Origin: Bacillota bacterium
Lineage (GTDB): Bacteria; Bacillota; Dehalobacteriia; UBA4068; UBA4997
DNA length: 15,007 bases
NCBI GenBank assembly: GCA_017398165.1
Contig: JAFQHB010000086.1
Coordinates: forward strand, 1 to 15,007
Direction of reading: 5' to 3'
The notes beneath the pieces are model-generated. The model saw nothing but the letters and a program-made list of their open reading frames with translations. It was not told the origin of the DNA and searched no databases. The position numbers were made by a program, and so were the translations under genes. Of the stretch, positions 5,608 through 13,662 are shown piece by piece (the stretch's first letter is position 1; the number at the start of each line of letters is the position of its first letter).

Positions 5608-6340
5608 ATCGCTCAAATCTCTCCAGGATAAAGGTTTCGGCAGCCGCCGCCAGCTCCGGACGCACTGCCAGTGCACTGCGGCAAAGCTCCAGTGCCTCGG
5701 TATACTCATACCCGCGCACGTCATAGCCGTTTTGCACTATGCCCTGCAAAATCCCCAGGTAAAACCCAAACTCCGCATAGGCACGCTTGTGCACCTCCGG
5801 CCAATCCAGCCGCTCCACTGCCATCTGCGCTGCCAAAGACATCGCCTCGGCGTTCTCTTTATGTAAGTTGGCGATCTTCTCACTCTCAGGCACGAAAGAA
5901 CGCCCGACCCAATCCAACCGCACCAGCCTGGCCTCCGACCTGCGGCAAAGCACCCGGCCGACGCTGCCCAACCAGTCATCATATCCGGCAGCCGCCAGCC
6001 GCAGTGCACCCAGCGCATACAAATAATCACCCGTCAGCACCGAGCGTCCCGGCATATGCGCCGTACCGCCGCCTTTATCATGCACCAGACCGCCCAGACA
6101 GCATAATTCCATAGCCACCGCCAGCATCCGCGCATCCCGGCCGCCGTCATTTGGCAGCAGCACCAGCACCGGCACCAGCTCATAAGAAAACCAGTCCACC
6201 ACCGGTCGATGCTGTGCCTCCAGCGCCCCGGCATAAGGCTGATACACCCGGCCGAGCTCGCTGCGTACCGCCAACAGGGCTTCATTCAGCCCTGCCGCAC
6301 TTATTTCCTGTTGACCTGCTTCACGATACGTCAAAATCAT
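5543..6340 (-). CDS. Degenerate prenyl synthase paralogue, probable non-catalytic subunit (HepS-like)
   Basis: This 265-residue protein has the skeleton of a trans-prenyl synthase without its catalytic residues. Residues 83-116 (GGLVHDKGGG, then TGDYLYALGALRLA) align by eye with the neighbour's SLVHDDIID and VGDYLIGRALELVA, so the first Asp-rich motif has become HDKGGG. HKENAEAMSLAAQ at 160-172 sits where RKTALLFAGS lies. FGFYLGILQGIVQNGYDV at 191-208 matches FGYDLGMAFQIIDDMLDL, so the second Asp-rich motif has become VQNGYD. The GGKRIRP motif is also missing. Heterodimeric synthases such as Bacillus HepS/HepT pair a small subunit lacking these motifs with a catalytic one, and the length and adjacency fit that role. 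The start is ATG 6340 or the overlapping GTG 6343; no strong ribosome binding site is visible. The gene follows proS closely. Its function is inferred. Confidence 0.75.
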   Translation of the reverse strand: MILTYREAGQQEISAAGLNEALLAVRSELGRVYQPYAGALEAQHRPVVDWFSYELVPVLVLLPNDGGRDARMLAVAMELCCLGGLVHDKGGGTAHMPGRSVLTGDYLYALGALRLAAAGYDDWLGSVGRVLCRRSEARLVRLDWVGRSFVPESEKIANLHKENAEAMSLAAQMAVERLDWPEVHKRAYAEFGFYLGILQGIVQNGYDVRGYEYTEALELCRSALAVRPELAAAAETFILERFERYGETRYDKKYHDEKGAAQEMA

Positions 6341-6367
6341 CACCCAATATTAAGCCCTGAAAGCCCC

Positions 6368-8080
6368 TTAAATAGCCATCTCCTGCTTGATATACTCCTG
6401 CAGCCAGCCGCGCAGCTCAGCCACCGGCACCTCCAGCATTTCGCCGTTTTTACGCAGCTTTACTTCCACGTTGCCGCGCGCCAGCGATTTGGCGCCGATA
6501 GTCACACGCACGGGATAGCCGATCAGATCAGCATCCTTGAATTTCACACCGGCGCGCTCCTGACGGTCATCCAGCACTACCTCAATACCGGCAGCCGTCA
6601 GCTCGGTATAAAGCTGTTCGGCAGTAGCCGTCAGCTCCGGCTCGCGGTCATTGACCGGAATGATGATCGCCTGATAAGGCGCCACCGCCATCGGCCAGAT
6701 GATACCGTCGTCATCATAGCTTTGCTCGATAACAGCAGCCATAGTGCGGCCGACGCCGATGCCGTAGCAGCCCATCACCACAGGACGCTCCTGCCCGTCC
6801 TCGCCGGTATATACCACATTCAGCGCATCGCTGTATTTGGTGTGCAGCTTGAATATCTGCCCTACCTCGATACCGCGCGCCATCTTGATGTGGCCGTGGC
6901 AGTGCGGGCACTGCTCGCCTTCTTCCAGATAACGCAGGTCAGCCACTTCATCAATACGGAAGTCACCGCGCTGATAGTTGACGTTCAGCAGATGGCTTTC
7001 GCCGTCATTACTGCCCACGATCACATTATACATCACAGGCACCTCGGCGTCCGCCAGAATCCGCACGCCCTCGACGCCCACCGGGCCGAGATAGCCGACC
7101 TTCAGAGTACCTTTTTCGATAGTCGCATTATCAGCCAGCACCAGCTCGTTGACGCCCAGCAGAGCCTGCAGCTTGATCTCATTGATACGGCGATCACCGC
7201 GCACCAGCACGATCACCAGCTCGCCGTCGGCCAGATAATACATAGTCTTGACGATACGGTCAGTCGCAACGCCCAGGAATTCGGCCACTTTCTCCACCGA
7301 TTCACAGGCCGGGGTATCCACTTTCTCGATAGCCAGCATTTCCTGCGGCTCGACAGGTAGAGGCTCGCGCCCGGCGATCTCATCGGTTGCGGCATAATCG
7401 CAGGTATCGCAATACAGGATGGCACTCTCACCGGCTTCGGCCAGCGCCATAAACTCATGGCTGCCCTTACCGCCGATAGCACCGCTGTCCGCCTCTACCG
7501 GGCGGAAATTCAGACCGCAGCGGCTGAACACGCGGGAGTACGCATCGTACATCAGGTCATAGCTCACTGCCAGACCGGCCTCATCGGCATCAAAGGAATA
7601 GAGATCCTTCATTATAAACTCACGGCTGCGCATCAGGCCAAAGCGCGGACGGCGCTCGTCGCGGTATTTGGTCTGGATCTGGTACAGCATCTGCGGCAGC
7701 TGCTTGTAAGAGCGCACCTCGCCGCGAAATATTGTGCTGATCATCTCCTCATGCGTGGGGCCCAGGCAGAAATCACGGTCGTGACGGTCCTTTACACGCC
7801 ACATCTCGGCACCGTAAACGCCCCAGCGGCCGCTCTCCTGCCATATCTCCGCCGGCTGCACGGCAGGCATCAGCAGCTCCTGGCCGCCTTTGGCATCCAT
7901 CTCCTCACGGATGATGTTTTCGATCTTATGGATAGTGCGCCACGCCAACGGCAGATATGTATATACACCACTGGCTACCTTGCGCAGCATACCGGCACGC
8001 AGCATCAGCTTGTGGCTGATGATCTCCGCCTCCGCCGGTACCTCCCGCAGCGTGGGCGCAAACATTTTACTGGCTCTCAT
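6368..8080 (-). CDS. proS: Prolyl-tRNA synthetase, bacterial type with editing domain
   Basis: The enzyme charges tRNA-Pro with proline in the cytoplasm. The 570 residues are typical of the bacterial (ProS type 1) form. The class II catalytic core is split by an insertion. Motif 2 is at about 140-155 (RDERRPRFGLMRSREF), preceded by GPTHEE at 107-112, and motif 3 GIGVGR is at 440-445. Between about 235 and 385 lies the YbaK-like INS domain that hydrolyses mischarged Ala-tRNA-Pro. Two Cys pairs flank it (C224/C227 and C391/C394), as in relatives. The C-terminal anticodon-binding domain begins near 460 with the APYQAIIIPVN segment. ATG at 8080 is preferred over TTG at 8083 because GGGGGA then has a 7-base spacing. 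It follows ispG, as is common in Firmicutes. Confidence 0.98.
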   Translation of the reverse strand: MRASKMFAPTLREVPAEAEIISHKLMLRAGMLRKVASGVYTYLPLAWRTIHKIENIIREEMDAKGGQELLMPAVQPAEIWQESGRWGVYGAEMWRVKDRHDRDFCLGPTHEEMISTIFRGEVRSYKQLPQMLYQIQTKYRDERRPRFGLMRSREFIMKDLYSFDADEAGLAVSYDLMYDAYSRVFSRCGLNFRPVEADSGAIGGKGSHEFMALAEAGESAILYCDTCDYAATDEIAGREPLPVEPQEMLAIEKVDTPACESVEKVAEFLGVATDRIVKTMYYLADGELVIVLVRGDRRINEIKLQALLGVNELVLADNATIEKGTLKVGYLGPVGVEGVRILADAEVPVMYNVIVGSNDGESHLLNVNYQRGDFRIDEVADLRYLEEGEQCPHCHGHIKMARGIEVGQIFKLHTKYSDALNVVYTGEDGQERPVVMGCYGIGVGRTMAAVIEQSYDDDGIIWPMAVAPYQAIIIPVNDREPELTATAEQLYTELTAAGIEVVLDDRQERAGVKFKDADLIGYPVRVTIGAKSLARGNVEVKLRKNGEMLEVPVAELRGWLQEYIKQEMAI

Positions 8081-8167
8081 CAATAATTCCCCCTAAAAAA
8101 TTTGTATATATTAAATAATGAATAACAGCAAATTAAATCTCTGACCGGCCGCACAACAGACCAGACC

Positions 8168-9235
8168 TCAACCGCCCACGTGCGCCTCGACAAGCCGCAT
8201 AAACTCATCCACCAACTTGTCCGCCGGATACTTGCCGATGATCTCTCCTCTGGCAAAAAGCAAACCCTCGCCCTTGCCGCCGGCCAGACCAAAATCAGCC
8301 TCCCGCGCCTCGCCCGGGCCGTTCACCACGCACCCCATCACCGCCAGCTTCAGCGGCTGCTCGATGTGCAAAGCTTCCACCCGACGCTCGATCTCTGCCG
8401 CGATGGCCGGCAGATCTATTCTGGTGCGTCCGCAAGTCGGGCAGACGATATACTCCACACCCCGGTCATAAAGCCCCAGACTGCGTAATATCTCCCTGGC
8501 AACGAAAACCTCACGCACCGGATCGCCGCTCAGCGATACCCGCAGCGTATCGCCCAATCCCTCGGCCAGCAAAGCACCGATACCGACGGCGGATTTGATA
8601 CTGCCGCGCTCGGGCGTCCCCGCCTCCGTCACCCCGATATGGAAAGGATGATCGGTATGCCGTGCCAGCTCACGATAAGCCTGCAGCATCAGCGGCACGT
8701 TGGTCGCCTTCAGCGATATTTTGATATCATAAAAGTCCTCCGCCTCCAGCAGTGCTATTTCCTCCAGCGCACTGGCCACCAGCGCATCCACGGTAACACC
8801 GCCGTATTCCGCCAGCACCGCCCGGGAGAGCGAACCGCTGTTGACGCCGATGCGTATCGGTACCCCCCGCTCTCTGGCTGCCCGTGCCACGGCACGCACT
8901 TTCTCGGCCCCGCCGATATTGCCCGGGTTGATACGCAGCCCGGCGATACCGTTTTCCAGCGCCGCCAGCGCCAGCCGGTGATCAAAATGGATATCCGCGA
9001 TCAACGGCACCGGGCTGTACGGCACTATCCGCGCCAGCGCCGCAGCAGCCTCGGCATCAGGTACAGCCAGCCGCACTATTTGGCATCCGGCACGCGCCAG
9101 ATCATTGATCTGCGCCAGCGTCGCCGCTGCATCAGCCGTATCGGTGTTGGTCATAGATTGGATGACGATATCCGCCCCACCGCCTATCGGCACACCGCCC
9201 ACCTTTATCTGGCGGCACTCTCTTCTTGCAAGCAT
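8168..9235 (-). CDS. ispG: 4-hydroxy-3-methylbut-2-enyl diphosphate synthase IspG (GcpE)
   Basis: IspG performs the penultimate step of the MEP pathway. It reductively opens 2-C-methyl-D-erythritol 2,4-cyclodiphosphate to HMBPP using a [4Fe-4S] cluster and electrons from ferredoxin or flavodoxin. The 355 residues include an N-terminal TIM-barrel with VQSMTN-like IQSMTNTDT (25-33), ADIHFD (80-85) and LRINPGNIG (100-108). The C-terminal cluster domain has ligands C265 and C268 in CPTCGR, and C302 and E309 in GCVVNGPGE. The start is chosen as ATG 9235 because the GGGGGA site then lies six bases away. ATG 9241 would be one base from it, and GTG 9256 lacks a site. It lies between rseP and proS as in many Firmicutes. 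The 129-bp gap to rseP may hold a weak internal promoter. Confidence 0.98.
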   Translation of the reverse strand: MLARRECRQIKVGGVPIGGGADIVIQSMTNTDTADAAATLAQINDLARAGCQIVRLAVPDAEAAAALARIVPYSPVPLIADIHFDHRLALAALENGIAGLRINPGNIGGAEKVRAVARAARERGVPIRIGVNSGSLSRAVLAEYGGVTVDALVASALEEIALLEAEDFYDIKISLKATNVPLMLQAYRELARHTDHPFHIGVTEAGTPERGSIKSAVGIGALLAEGLGDTLRVSLSGDPVREVFVAREILRSLGLYDRGVEYIVCPTCGRTRIDLPAIAAEIERRVEALHIEQPLKLAVMGCVVNGPGEAREADFGLAGGKGEGLLFARGEIIGKYPADKLVDEFMRLVEAHVGG

Positions 9236-9264
9236 CAACATTCCCCCGCTTAACACAGCAGTTT

Positions 9265-9273
9265 TTTATACCA
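9265..9273 (-). promoter_or_regulatory. Possible extended -10 promoter before ispG
   Basis: TGG followed by TATAAA (9273-9265) forms an extended -10 element about 30 bases before the ispG start; the best -35 match 17 bp upstream is only CTGATG. It could give extra ispG-proS expression. The signal is weak. Confidence 0.3.
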
Positions 9274-9364
9274 ACAGCAGCACAGCCCATCAGCGCCCTG
9301 TCTGCACACGGCACAGCGTCACAACACCGACCCGAACCGAGCATACAGCACCGATATCAGCATC

Positions 9365-10375
9365 TTACTGCAGCAATCTCTCAATATCCAGATAGGTCAC
9401 AACACCCATCAGCATCATCAGCAGCACGAAGCCTACCAGATGTACCATCGCCTCTTTATCGCGATCGATAGGCTTGCGGCGTATCCCCTCGATAGCCAGA
9501 AAGACCAGACGCGAGCCATCCAGAGCCGGTATCGGCAGCAAATTCATCACACCGAGATTCACACTCAATATCCCGGCAAACAGGAAAAGGTATATCAGTC
9601 CGACGTCAGCAAACTCGCCCACCATACTGACCATACCCACCGGCCCTGCCACATCCACAGCAGCCGCGCCAGTTATCATCTGCCACAGCGATACCACCAG
9701 CATTACGGTGAAGTTCACCGTCATCACACAGCCGTTTTTCAGCGCATCCCACAGGCCGGTGCGTTCCACACCCTGCCGCACGCCCAGCACGGCACTGCCG
9801 GTTTCCTCATTCAGTCCGGTCGGCACGGATACCGCATACAGCTCGCCATCACGCATATAGCCGATCTGTACGGTATCGCCCGCCGTTACGTCCTGCATAA
9901 AGAGCGATATATCATCCCAGTTTTCTACCTGTTCATCATCCAGCGAAACGATCACGTCACCGGCCTGCAGCCCAGCCAGCGCCGCGGGCGAACCCTCGCT
10001 GACCTCGCCCAGCAAGCCGTTGGTGGACGGCTGACCAAAATACATAAAAGCGACCATAAAGAATATCGCCGCAAAGATAAAATTCATCGCCGGCCCGGCG
10101 AAAGTCACCGCCATCCGCGCCGCCACACTCTTATTGCAAAAGGCCTGTGCGTCGTCGCTGTCCTCATCTTCGCCTTCCATCGCCACGAAACCGCCGATCG
10201 GGAAAAGCCGCAGCGAATAGCGTGTATCACCCTTCACCCGGCTGATGACCTGCGGCCCCATACCGATAGCAAACTCATGCACCTTGATGCCGTTTAGCTT
10301 GGCCACGGCAAAATGACCGAATTCATGCACCACTACCAGCACACACAGTATTATCAGAGTATAAACTATGCTCAT
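9365..10375 (-). CDS. rseP: Site-2 intramembrane zinc metalloprotease RseP/RasP
   Basis: This polytopic membrane protease cleaves membrane-spanning regulators, for example anti-sigma factors, and signal-peptide remnants within the bilayer. The 336-residue product starts with a transmembrane segment carrying the zinc site HEFGH (H17, E18, H21). A membrane-reentrant region GGFVAMEGEDEDSDD follows at 61-75. A single PDZ domain lies at about 118-200 (GSPAALAGLQAGDVIVSLD). The third family motif NLLPIPALDG is at 278-287, with D286 as the third zinc ligand, followed by a final membrane span. GPVG at 244-247 is also typical. ATG at 10375 is used because GGGAGG lies six bases upstream; the longer frame from 10408 lacks that site and adds no conserved residues. 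Its own promoter lies in the 262-bp gap behind dxr. Its place between dxr and ispG is conserved in Firmicutes. Confidence 0.96.
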   Translation of the reverse strand: MSIVYTLIILCVLVVVHEFGHFAVAKLNGIKVHEFAIGMGPQVISRVKGDTRYSLRLFPIGGFVAMEGEDEDSDDAQAFCNKSVAARMAVTFAGPAMNFIFAAIFFMVAFMYFGQPSTNGLLGEVSEGSPAALAGLQAGDVIVSLDDEQVENWDDISLFMQDVTAGDTVQIGYMRDGELYAVSVPTGLNEETGSAVLGVRQGVERTGLWDALKNGCVMTVNFTVMLVVSLWQMITGAAAVDVAGPVGMVSMVGEFADVGLIYLFLFAGILSVNLGVMNLLPIPALDGSRLVFLAIEGIRRKPIDRDKEAMVHLVGFVLLMMLMGVVTYLDIERLLQ

Positions 10376-10412
10376 ATAATGCCTCCCTGCATCATCCTTC
10401 ACTACCATCCGC

Positions 10413-10440
10413 TATCACAGCGCCCTGCTCATATCACAGC
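10413..10440 (-). repeat. Direct repeat in the rseP leader
   Basis: The 9-mer TATCACAGC (plus strand) occurs at 10413-10421 and 10432-10440, a 19-bp period, within the predicted 5' untranslated region of rseP. Two copies on the same helical face could bind a regulator, but I know of no matching one. Confidence 0.3.
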
Positions 10441-10465
10441 AGCGTCGCTATTACTGCAATATTTT

Positions 10466-10494
10466 ATTATACAAAATTATCTGCCTTTTTGGAA
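10466..10494 (-). promoter_or_regulatory. Probable promoter of the rseP-ispG-proS group
   Basis: A perfect TATAAT (10471-10466) lies 17 bp after TTCCAA (10494-10489), a poor -35, in an AT-rich island within a GC-rich neighbourhood. The predicted start near 10459 gives a leader of about 84 bases. It divides the isoprenoid block into two transcription units, though read-through from dxr remains possible since no terminator is seen. Confidence 0.5.
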
Positions 10495-10637
10495 TATCTA
10501 TCCGCAGATACGCAGTACAATTTTTCACTTTTTACGCCAATTACTTTCGCGCCAAATACGCTCCACATTCCCACAATCCCGGAGATCGGCACCTGACCGG
10601 GACAATTTGTACGTTGCGCTATGACAAGCGGGGCAGG

Positions 10638-11795
10638 CTATACTCCCTGCGCGGCCAGCCAATCCGCCGCTGTCTGCCGCGCCCAGGCGTCAGCCGCCAC
10701 GATATCGGCCAATTCCGCCGCACTGCCGTTTTCGTGCTTATCCAGCACCGCGGCTACACCGTCATAAATGCCCCCCAGCGGTATCCGCCCCCGCAGAAAG
10801 GCAGCGTTCATTACCTCATTCGCACCGGAGAGGACCGCCGGAGCCGTACCCCCGGCCTTGCCGGCCTCTATCGCCAGCCGCAGACAGGGGAAGCGCCCGG
10901 TATCCGGCGCCCGGAAAGTCAGCTTACCCAACTCCGCAAAATTCAGCGGACGCAATTCATTGGCTCGCCGCTCAGGATAAAACAGGGCGTTCTGTATCGG
11001 CAGACACATATCCGGATAGCTCATCTGCGCCAGCAGCGAGCCATCGGCATACTGCACCATCGAATGAATGATACTCTCCGGATGGACTACCACCTCGATG
11101 CGCTCATACGGCATATCAAAAAGCCAGTGTGCCTCGATGACCTCCAGCCCTTTATTCATCAGCGTGGCCGAATCCACCGTGATCTTGGCGCCCATATCCC
11201 AGGTCGGGTGGCGCAGCGTCTGCTCCGGCGTTGCTGCCGCTATTACATCCGCCGCCGCATCCTTAAAAGGCCCGCCGGAGCAGGTCAGTACCAGAGATGC
11301 AGGATCGCCGCGCCCATCCAGACACTGCCAGATAGCCGAATGTTCGCTGTCCACCGGGTAAAAATTCGCCCCGCTGCTATGCACCTTATCCATCACCAGG
11401 GCACCGGCCGCCACCAGAGTCTCCTTATTGGCAAAGGCGATATCCAACCCGGCCTCCAGCCCGCGCAGCACCGAGTCAAGCCCGGCCAGCCCGGATATCG
11501 CAGCCACCTGCATATCCGCACCCGCCAGACCGGCCAGCTCCTGCACAGCTTCCCTGCCGGCCAGGATCTCAGTCGGACAATCAGCCCCCAGCAGTTCTTT
11601 GAATTCCTGATACCGGCTCTCATCTGCCAGCGCCGCATAGGCCGGATGAAATTCCCGTACCTGCGCGGCCAGCAGCTCGATATTACTGCCGCCTGTCAGC
11701 GCCATCACCTGCAGCTCCCCAGGGAACCACCGGCAAACATCCAGCGTCTGCCGACCAATAGACCCGGTACTGCCGCAAACCACTATCTTCTTCAT
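10638..11795 (-). CDS. dxr: 1-deoxy-D-xylulose 5-phosphate reductoisomerase
   Basis: Dxr (IspC) converts DXP to MEP with NADPH and a divalent metal, the first committed step of the MEP pathway. The 385-residue length is normal. The NADPH-binding loop GSTGSIG is at residues 8-14. FANKETLV follows at 121-128. The metal ligands are in place: D149 and E151 in PVDSEHSAI, and E218 in NKGLEVIEAHWLF. The flexible loop HPTWDMG spans 196-202. One variation is Cys172 in TCSGGPF, where Ala is usual. ATG at 11795 follows a GGAG too close to the start and an AGAGGG about ten bases away, so either may serve. It normally follows cdsA directly in Firmicutes; here an AI-2E family gene is interposed. Confidence 0.98.
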   Translation of the reverse strand: MKKIVVCGSTGSIGRQTLDVCRWFPGELQVMALTGGSNIELLAAQVREFHPAYAALADESRYQEFKELLGADCPTEILAGREAVQELAGLAGADMQVAAISGLAGLDSVLRGLEAGLDIAFANKETLVAAGALVMDKVHSSGANFYPVDSEHSAIWQCLDGRGDPASLVLTCSGGPFKDAAADVIAAATPEQTLRHPTWDMGAKITVDSATLMNKGLEVIEAHWLFDMPYERIEVVVHPESIIHSMVQYADGSLLAQMSYPDMCLPIQNALFYPERRANELRPLNFAELGKLTFRAPDTGRFPCLRLAIEAGKAGGTAPAVLSGANEVMNAAFLRGRIPLGGIYDGVAAVLDKHENGSAAELADIVAADAWARQTAADWLAAQGV

Positions 11796-11887
11796 ATTCT
11801 CCAGACCCTCTTATCCCGATTACTAATCACAGCAAAAATCAAACACGGCTGTAATGCAGCCCCTATATATCACAAATCACCTGAATA

Positions 11888-12817
11888 TCACTTGCCGCCG
11901 GGCAGCTTTTTGCGCTCCTGCGGCACATCCTGCGGCGTGCCACCCTTAGGCTGTCTGCTCTCGCGGTAAAACATCCAGGCCAAACTCAACAGCAGCGGCC
12001 CCAAGAAGAAACCAAACGGCCCAAACACCAGCAGACCCACAAAGCCCGCCGCCAGCGCCGCCAGCGGATGCAGGCCCAGCCCATCGCCCAGCACCTTGGG
12101 CTCCACGAATTGCCGCACCACCGTGATGCAGACGAATATCCCCAGCAGCCCCAGGCATTTGTGCGTCTCCCCCATCACCAGCATAAAGAGTGACCACGGC
12201 AGCAGCACCGCACCCGGCCCCAGTACCGGCAGCAGCTCGGCTATGCCCACCAGCAGCCCGCAGAGCAGCACATAATCAAAGCCCAGCAGATACAGCCCCA
12301 GCGTTGCCAACACCATACTCACCAGCATTACCGCCACCTGCGCCCGCAGATACGCGCTGAAGGCCGTCACGGTATGCTTGTAGATGCGCTTAATATCCAT
12401 TCTACTCCCCTTAGGCGATAAAATACTGACCGCCCGCATCGGCAGGTCAGGCTCCACGCACAGATAATACGTGGCAAAAAGCGTCACAAAAAGTGCCACC
12501 ATCGCCGATGGCGTAGCCCGCAGCAAATGTGCCAGCCCGGCGACCATATCCAGCCCAAAGCTTTCCAGACCGCCCAGCAGCCAGTCATCCGGCAGGTCCA
12601 GATCCATCATACGCCGCAGCAGCACCTGAGTCTCGGCAAAAAGCGTCGATATACCCAGCCCCACCAGCAACAGTACCAAACATAAAAAAGCACCGAAAAC
12701 CAGCGTCGCCGCCAACCGGCGGCTGCCGTAGGCCGCCGTCAGCAGCGCCACCGGCGGCTCCAGTATCAATGCTAAAAAAAGCGCCAGCAAAAACGGCATC
12801 AAGCAGGACGCCAACAT
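11888..12817 (-). CDS. AI-2E family membrane transporter
   Basis: This polytopic inner-membrane protein belongs to the AI-2E/YdiK/PerM family, whose members export small molecules or act as cation/proton antiporters; the substrate is unknown here. It shows paired hydrophobic segments at about 7-30 and 37-60, a soluble middle region, then a dense membrane part from about 150. Family signatures in the second half are ELLPVLGPGAVLLPW, VEPKVLGDGLGLHPL and a final FGPFGFFLGPLLLSL. At 309 residues it is shorter than the usual 330-380 and starts inside what is normally the second hydrophobic stretch. No longer start is possible, because the cdsA stop lies in the same frame 12 bases upstream. ATG at 12817 follows GGGGAG by six bases. 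Its place between cdsA and dxr is not the common order. Confidence 0.85.
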   Translation of the reverse strand: MLASCLMPFLLALFLALILEPPVALLTAAYGSRRLAATLVFGAFLCLVLLLVGLGISTLFAETQVLLRRMMDLDLPDDWLLGGLESFGLDMVAGLAHLLRATPSAMVALFVTLFATYYLCVEPDLPMRAVSILSPKGSRMDIKRIYKHTVTAFSAYLRAQVAVMLVSMVLATLGLYLLGFDYVLLCGLLVGIAELLPVLGPGAVLLPWSLFMLVMGETHKCLGLLGIFVCITVVRQFVEPKVLGDGLGLHPLAALAAGFVGLLVFGPFGFFLGPLLLSLAWMFYRESRQPKGGTPQDVPQERKKLPGGK

Positions 12818-12829
12818 CGGCCGCTCCCC

Positions 12830-13636
12830 TTACAAAATATTGAAATATATCTCAATACTATGATAGAGGATCAAAAGATAATACAATATCGGCGCCAACA
12901 GCATCATACTGTCAAACCTGTCCAGCAGACCGCCGTGCCCGGGTATCAGATTACCCGAGTCCTTAATGCCTACCCAGCGTTTCATCCAGGATTCCGTCAG
13001 ATCACCGATCTGCCCGGCTATCGAGCAAAACAGCGCCAGCACCAGCATAAAGAGCGCATCATAATGCAAAAAGAAGAAATTATACAGCGAGACCACCAGC
13101 ATAGTGATGAGCACACCGCCGACAGCACCCTCCCAGCTTTTCTTGGGGCTGATGACCGGCGCCATCTGATGCCGCCCAAAGAGCATCCCCACACAATACG
13201 CCCCGGCGTCTGTCGACCACGTGATCAGGAACGCCAGCAGGCATACCCACCAGCCTTCATAAATATTCTCCAGACAAATCAGGAAGGATAACGACCAGGC
13301 TATCATCATATACCCGACGAGCGCAAAAGCAAAGCGCGAAAACTCCTCCTGCGTCGTCACCAGCCACAGCACCAGCGATACAAAAGCCACCAATACCGCC
13401 ATCTCGCTGATAATACCTATATGATAGCTCTGCATAACCACCACCAGCACCGCCAGCAACCACAGCAGCCACAGCGGCTGCGGATAGCCTTTCAGCTTCA
13501 TCATATCAGCGTATTCCTTCAGCGCGCCCAGTATCAGCAGACCCACCAGCGCCGTCCATGCCAGGCCGCCCACATACATACCGCCAAATAGCACCGCCAC
13601 GATCACGATACTGCTGACCACTCTTTCCCAAAACAT
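12830..13636 (-). CDS. cdsA: Phosphatidate cytidylyltransferase (CDP-diglyceride synthase)
   Basis: CdsA makes CDP-diacylglycerol from phosphatidate and CTP in the cytoplasmic membrane, the branch point to all phospholipids. The 268-residue protein is almost wholly hydrophobic with about seven or eight spans. Its C-terminal signature is complete: S216 to D242, with the core KDSGNLIPGHGGLLDRFD, matching the PROSITE-style CdsA pattern. Ahead of it lies SPKKSWEG at 163-170, also conserved. ATG at 13636 follows GGGGAGG with a short gap, 26 bases after the uppS stop, so the two genes are surely co-transcribed. It appears intact and normal in length. Confidence 0.97.
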   Translation of the reverse strand: MFWERVVSSIVIVAVLFGGMYVGGLAWTALVGLLILGALKEYADMMKLKGYPQPLWLLWLLAVLVVVMQSYHIGIISEMAVLVAFVSLVLWLVTTQEEFSRFAFALVGYMMIAWSLSFLICLENIYEGWWVCLLAFLITWSTDAGAYCVGMLFGRHQMAPVISPKKSWEGAVGGVLITMLVVSLYNFFFLHYDALFMLVLALFCSIAGQIGDLTESWMKRWVGIKDSGNLIPGHGGLLDRFDSMMLLAPILYYLLILYHSIEIYFNIL

Positions 13637-13662
13637 CCTAACACCTCCCCGCCAGCCGCCGA

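Noticed and set aside
8103..8131. TTGCTG-17-TATACA as a proS promoter
   Set aside because: The predicted start would fall on the proS ribosome binding site, leaving almost no leader; the match is weak and the region is simply AT-rich.
11833..11861. Small hairpin GGCTG/CAGCC between the AI-2E gene and dxr as a terminator
   Set aside because: The stem is only five base pairs and the T-run is interrupted and not adjacent; dxr is most likely read through from uppS.
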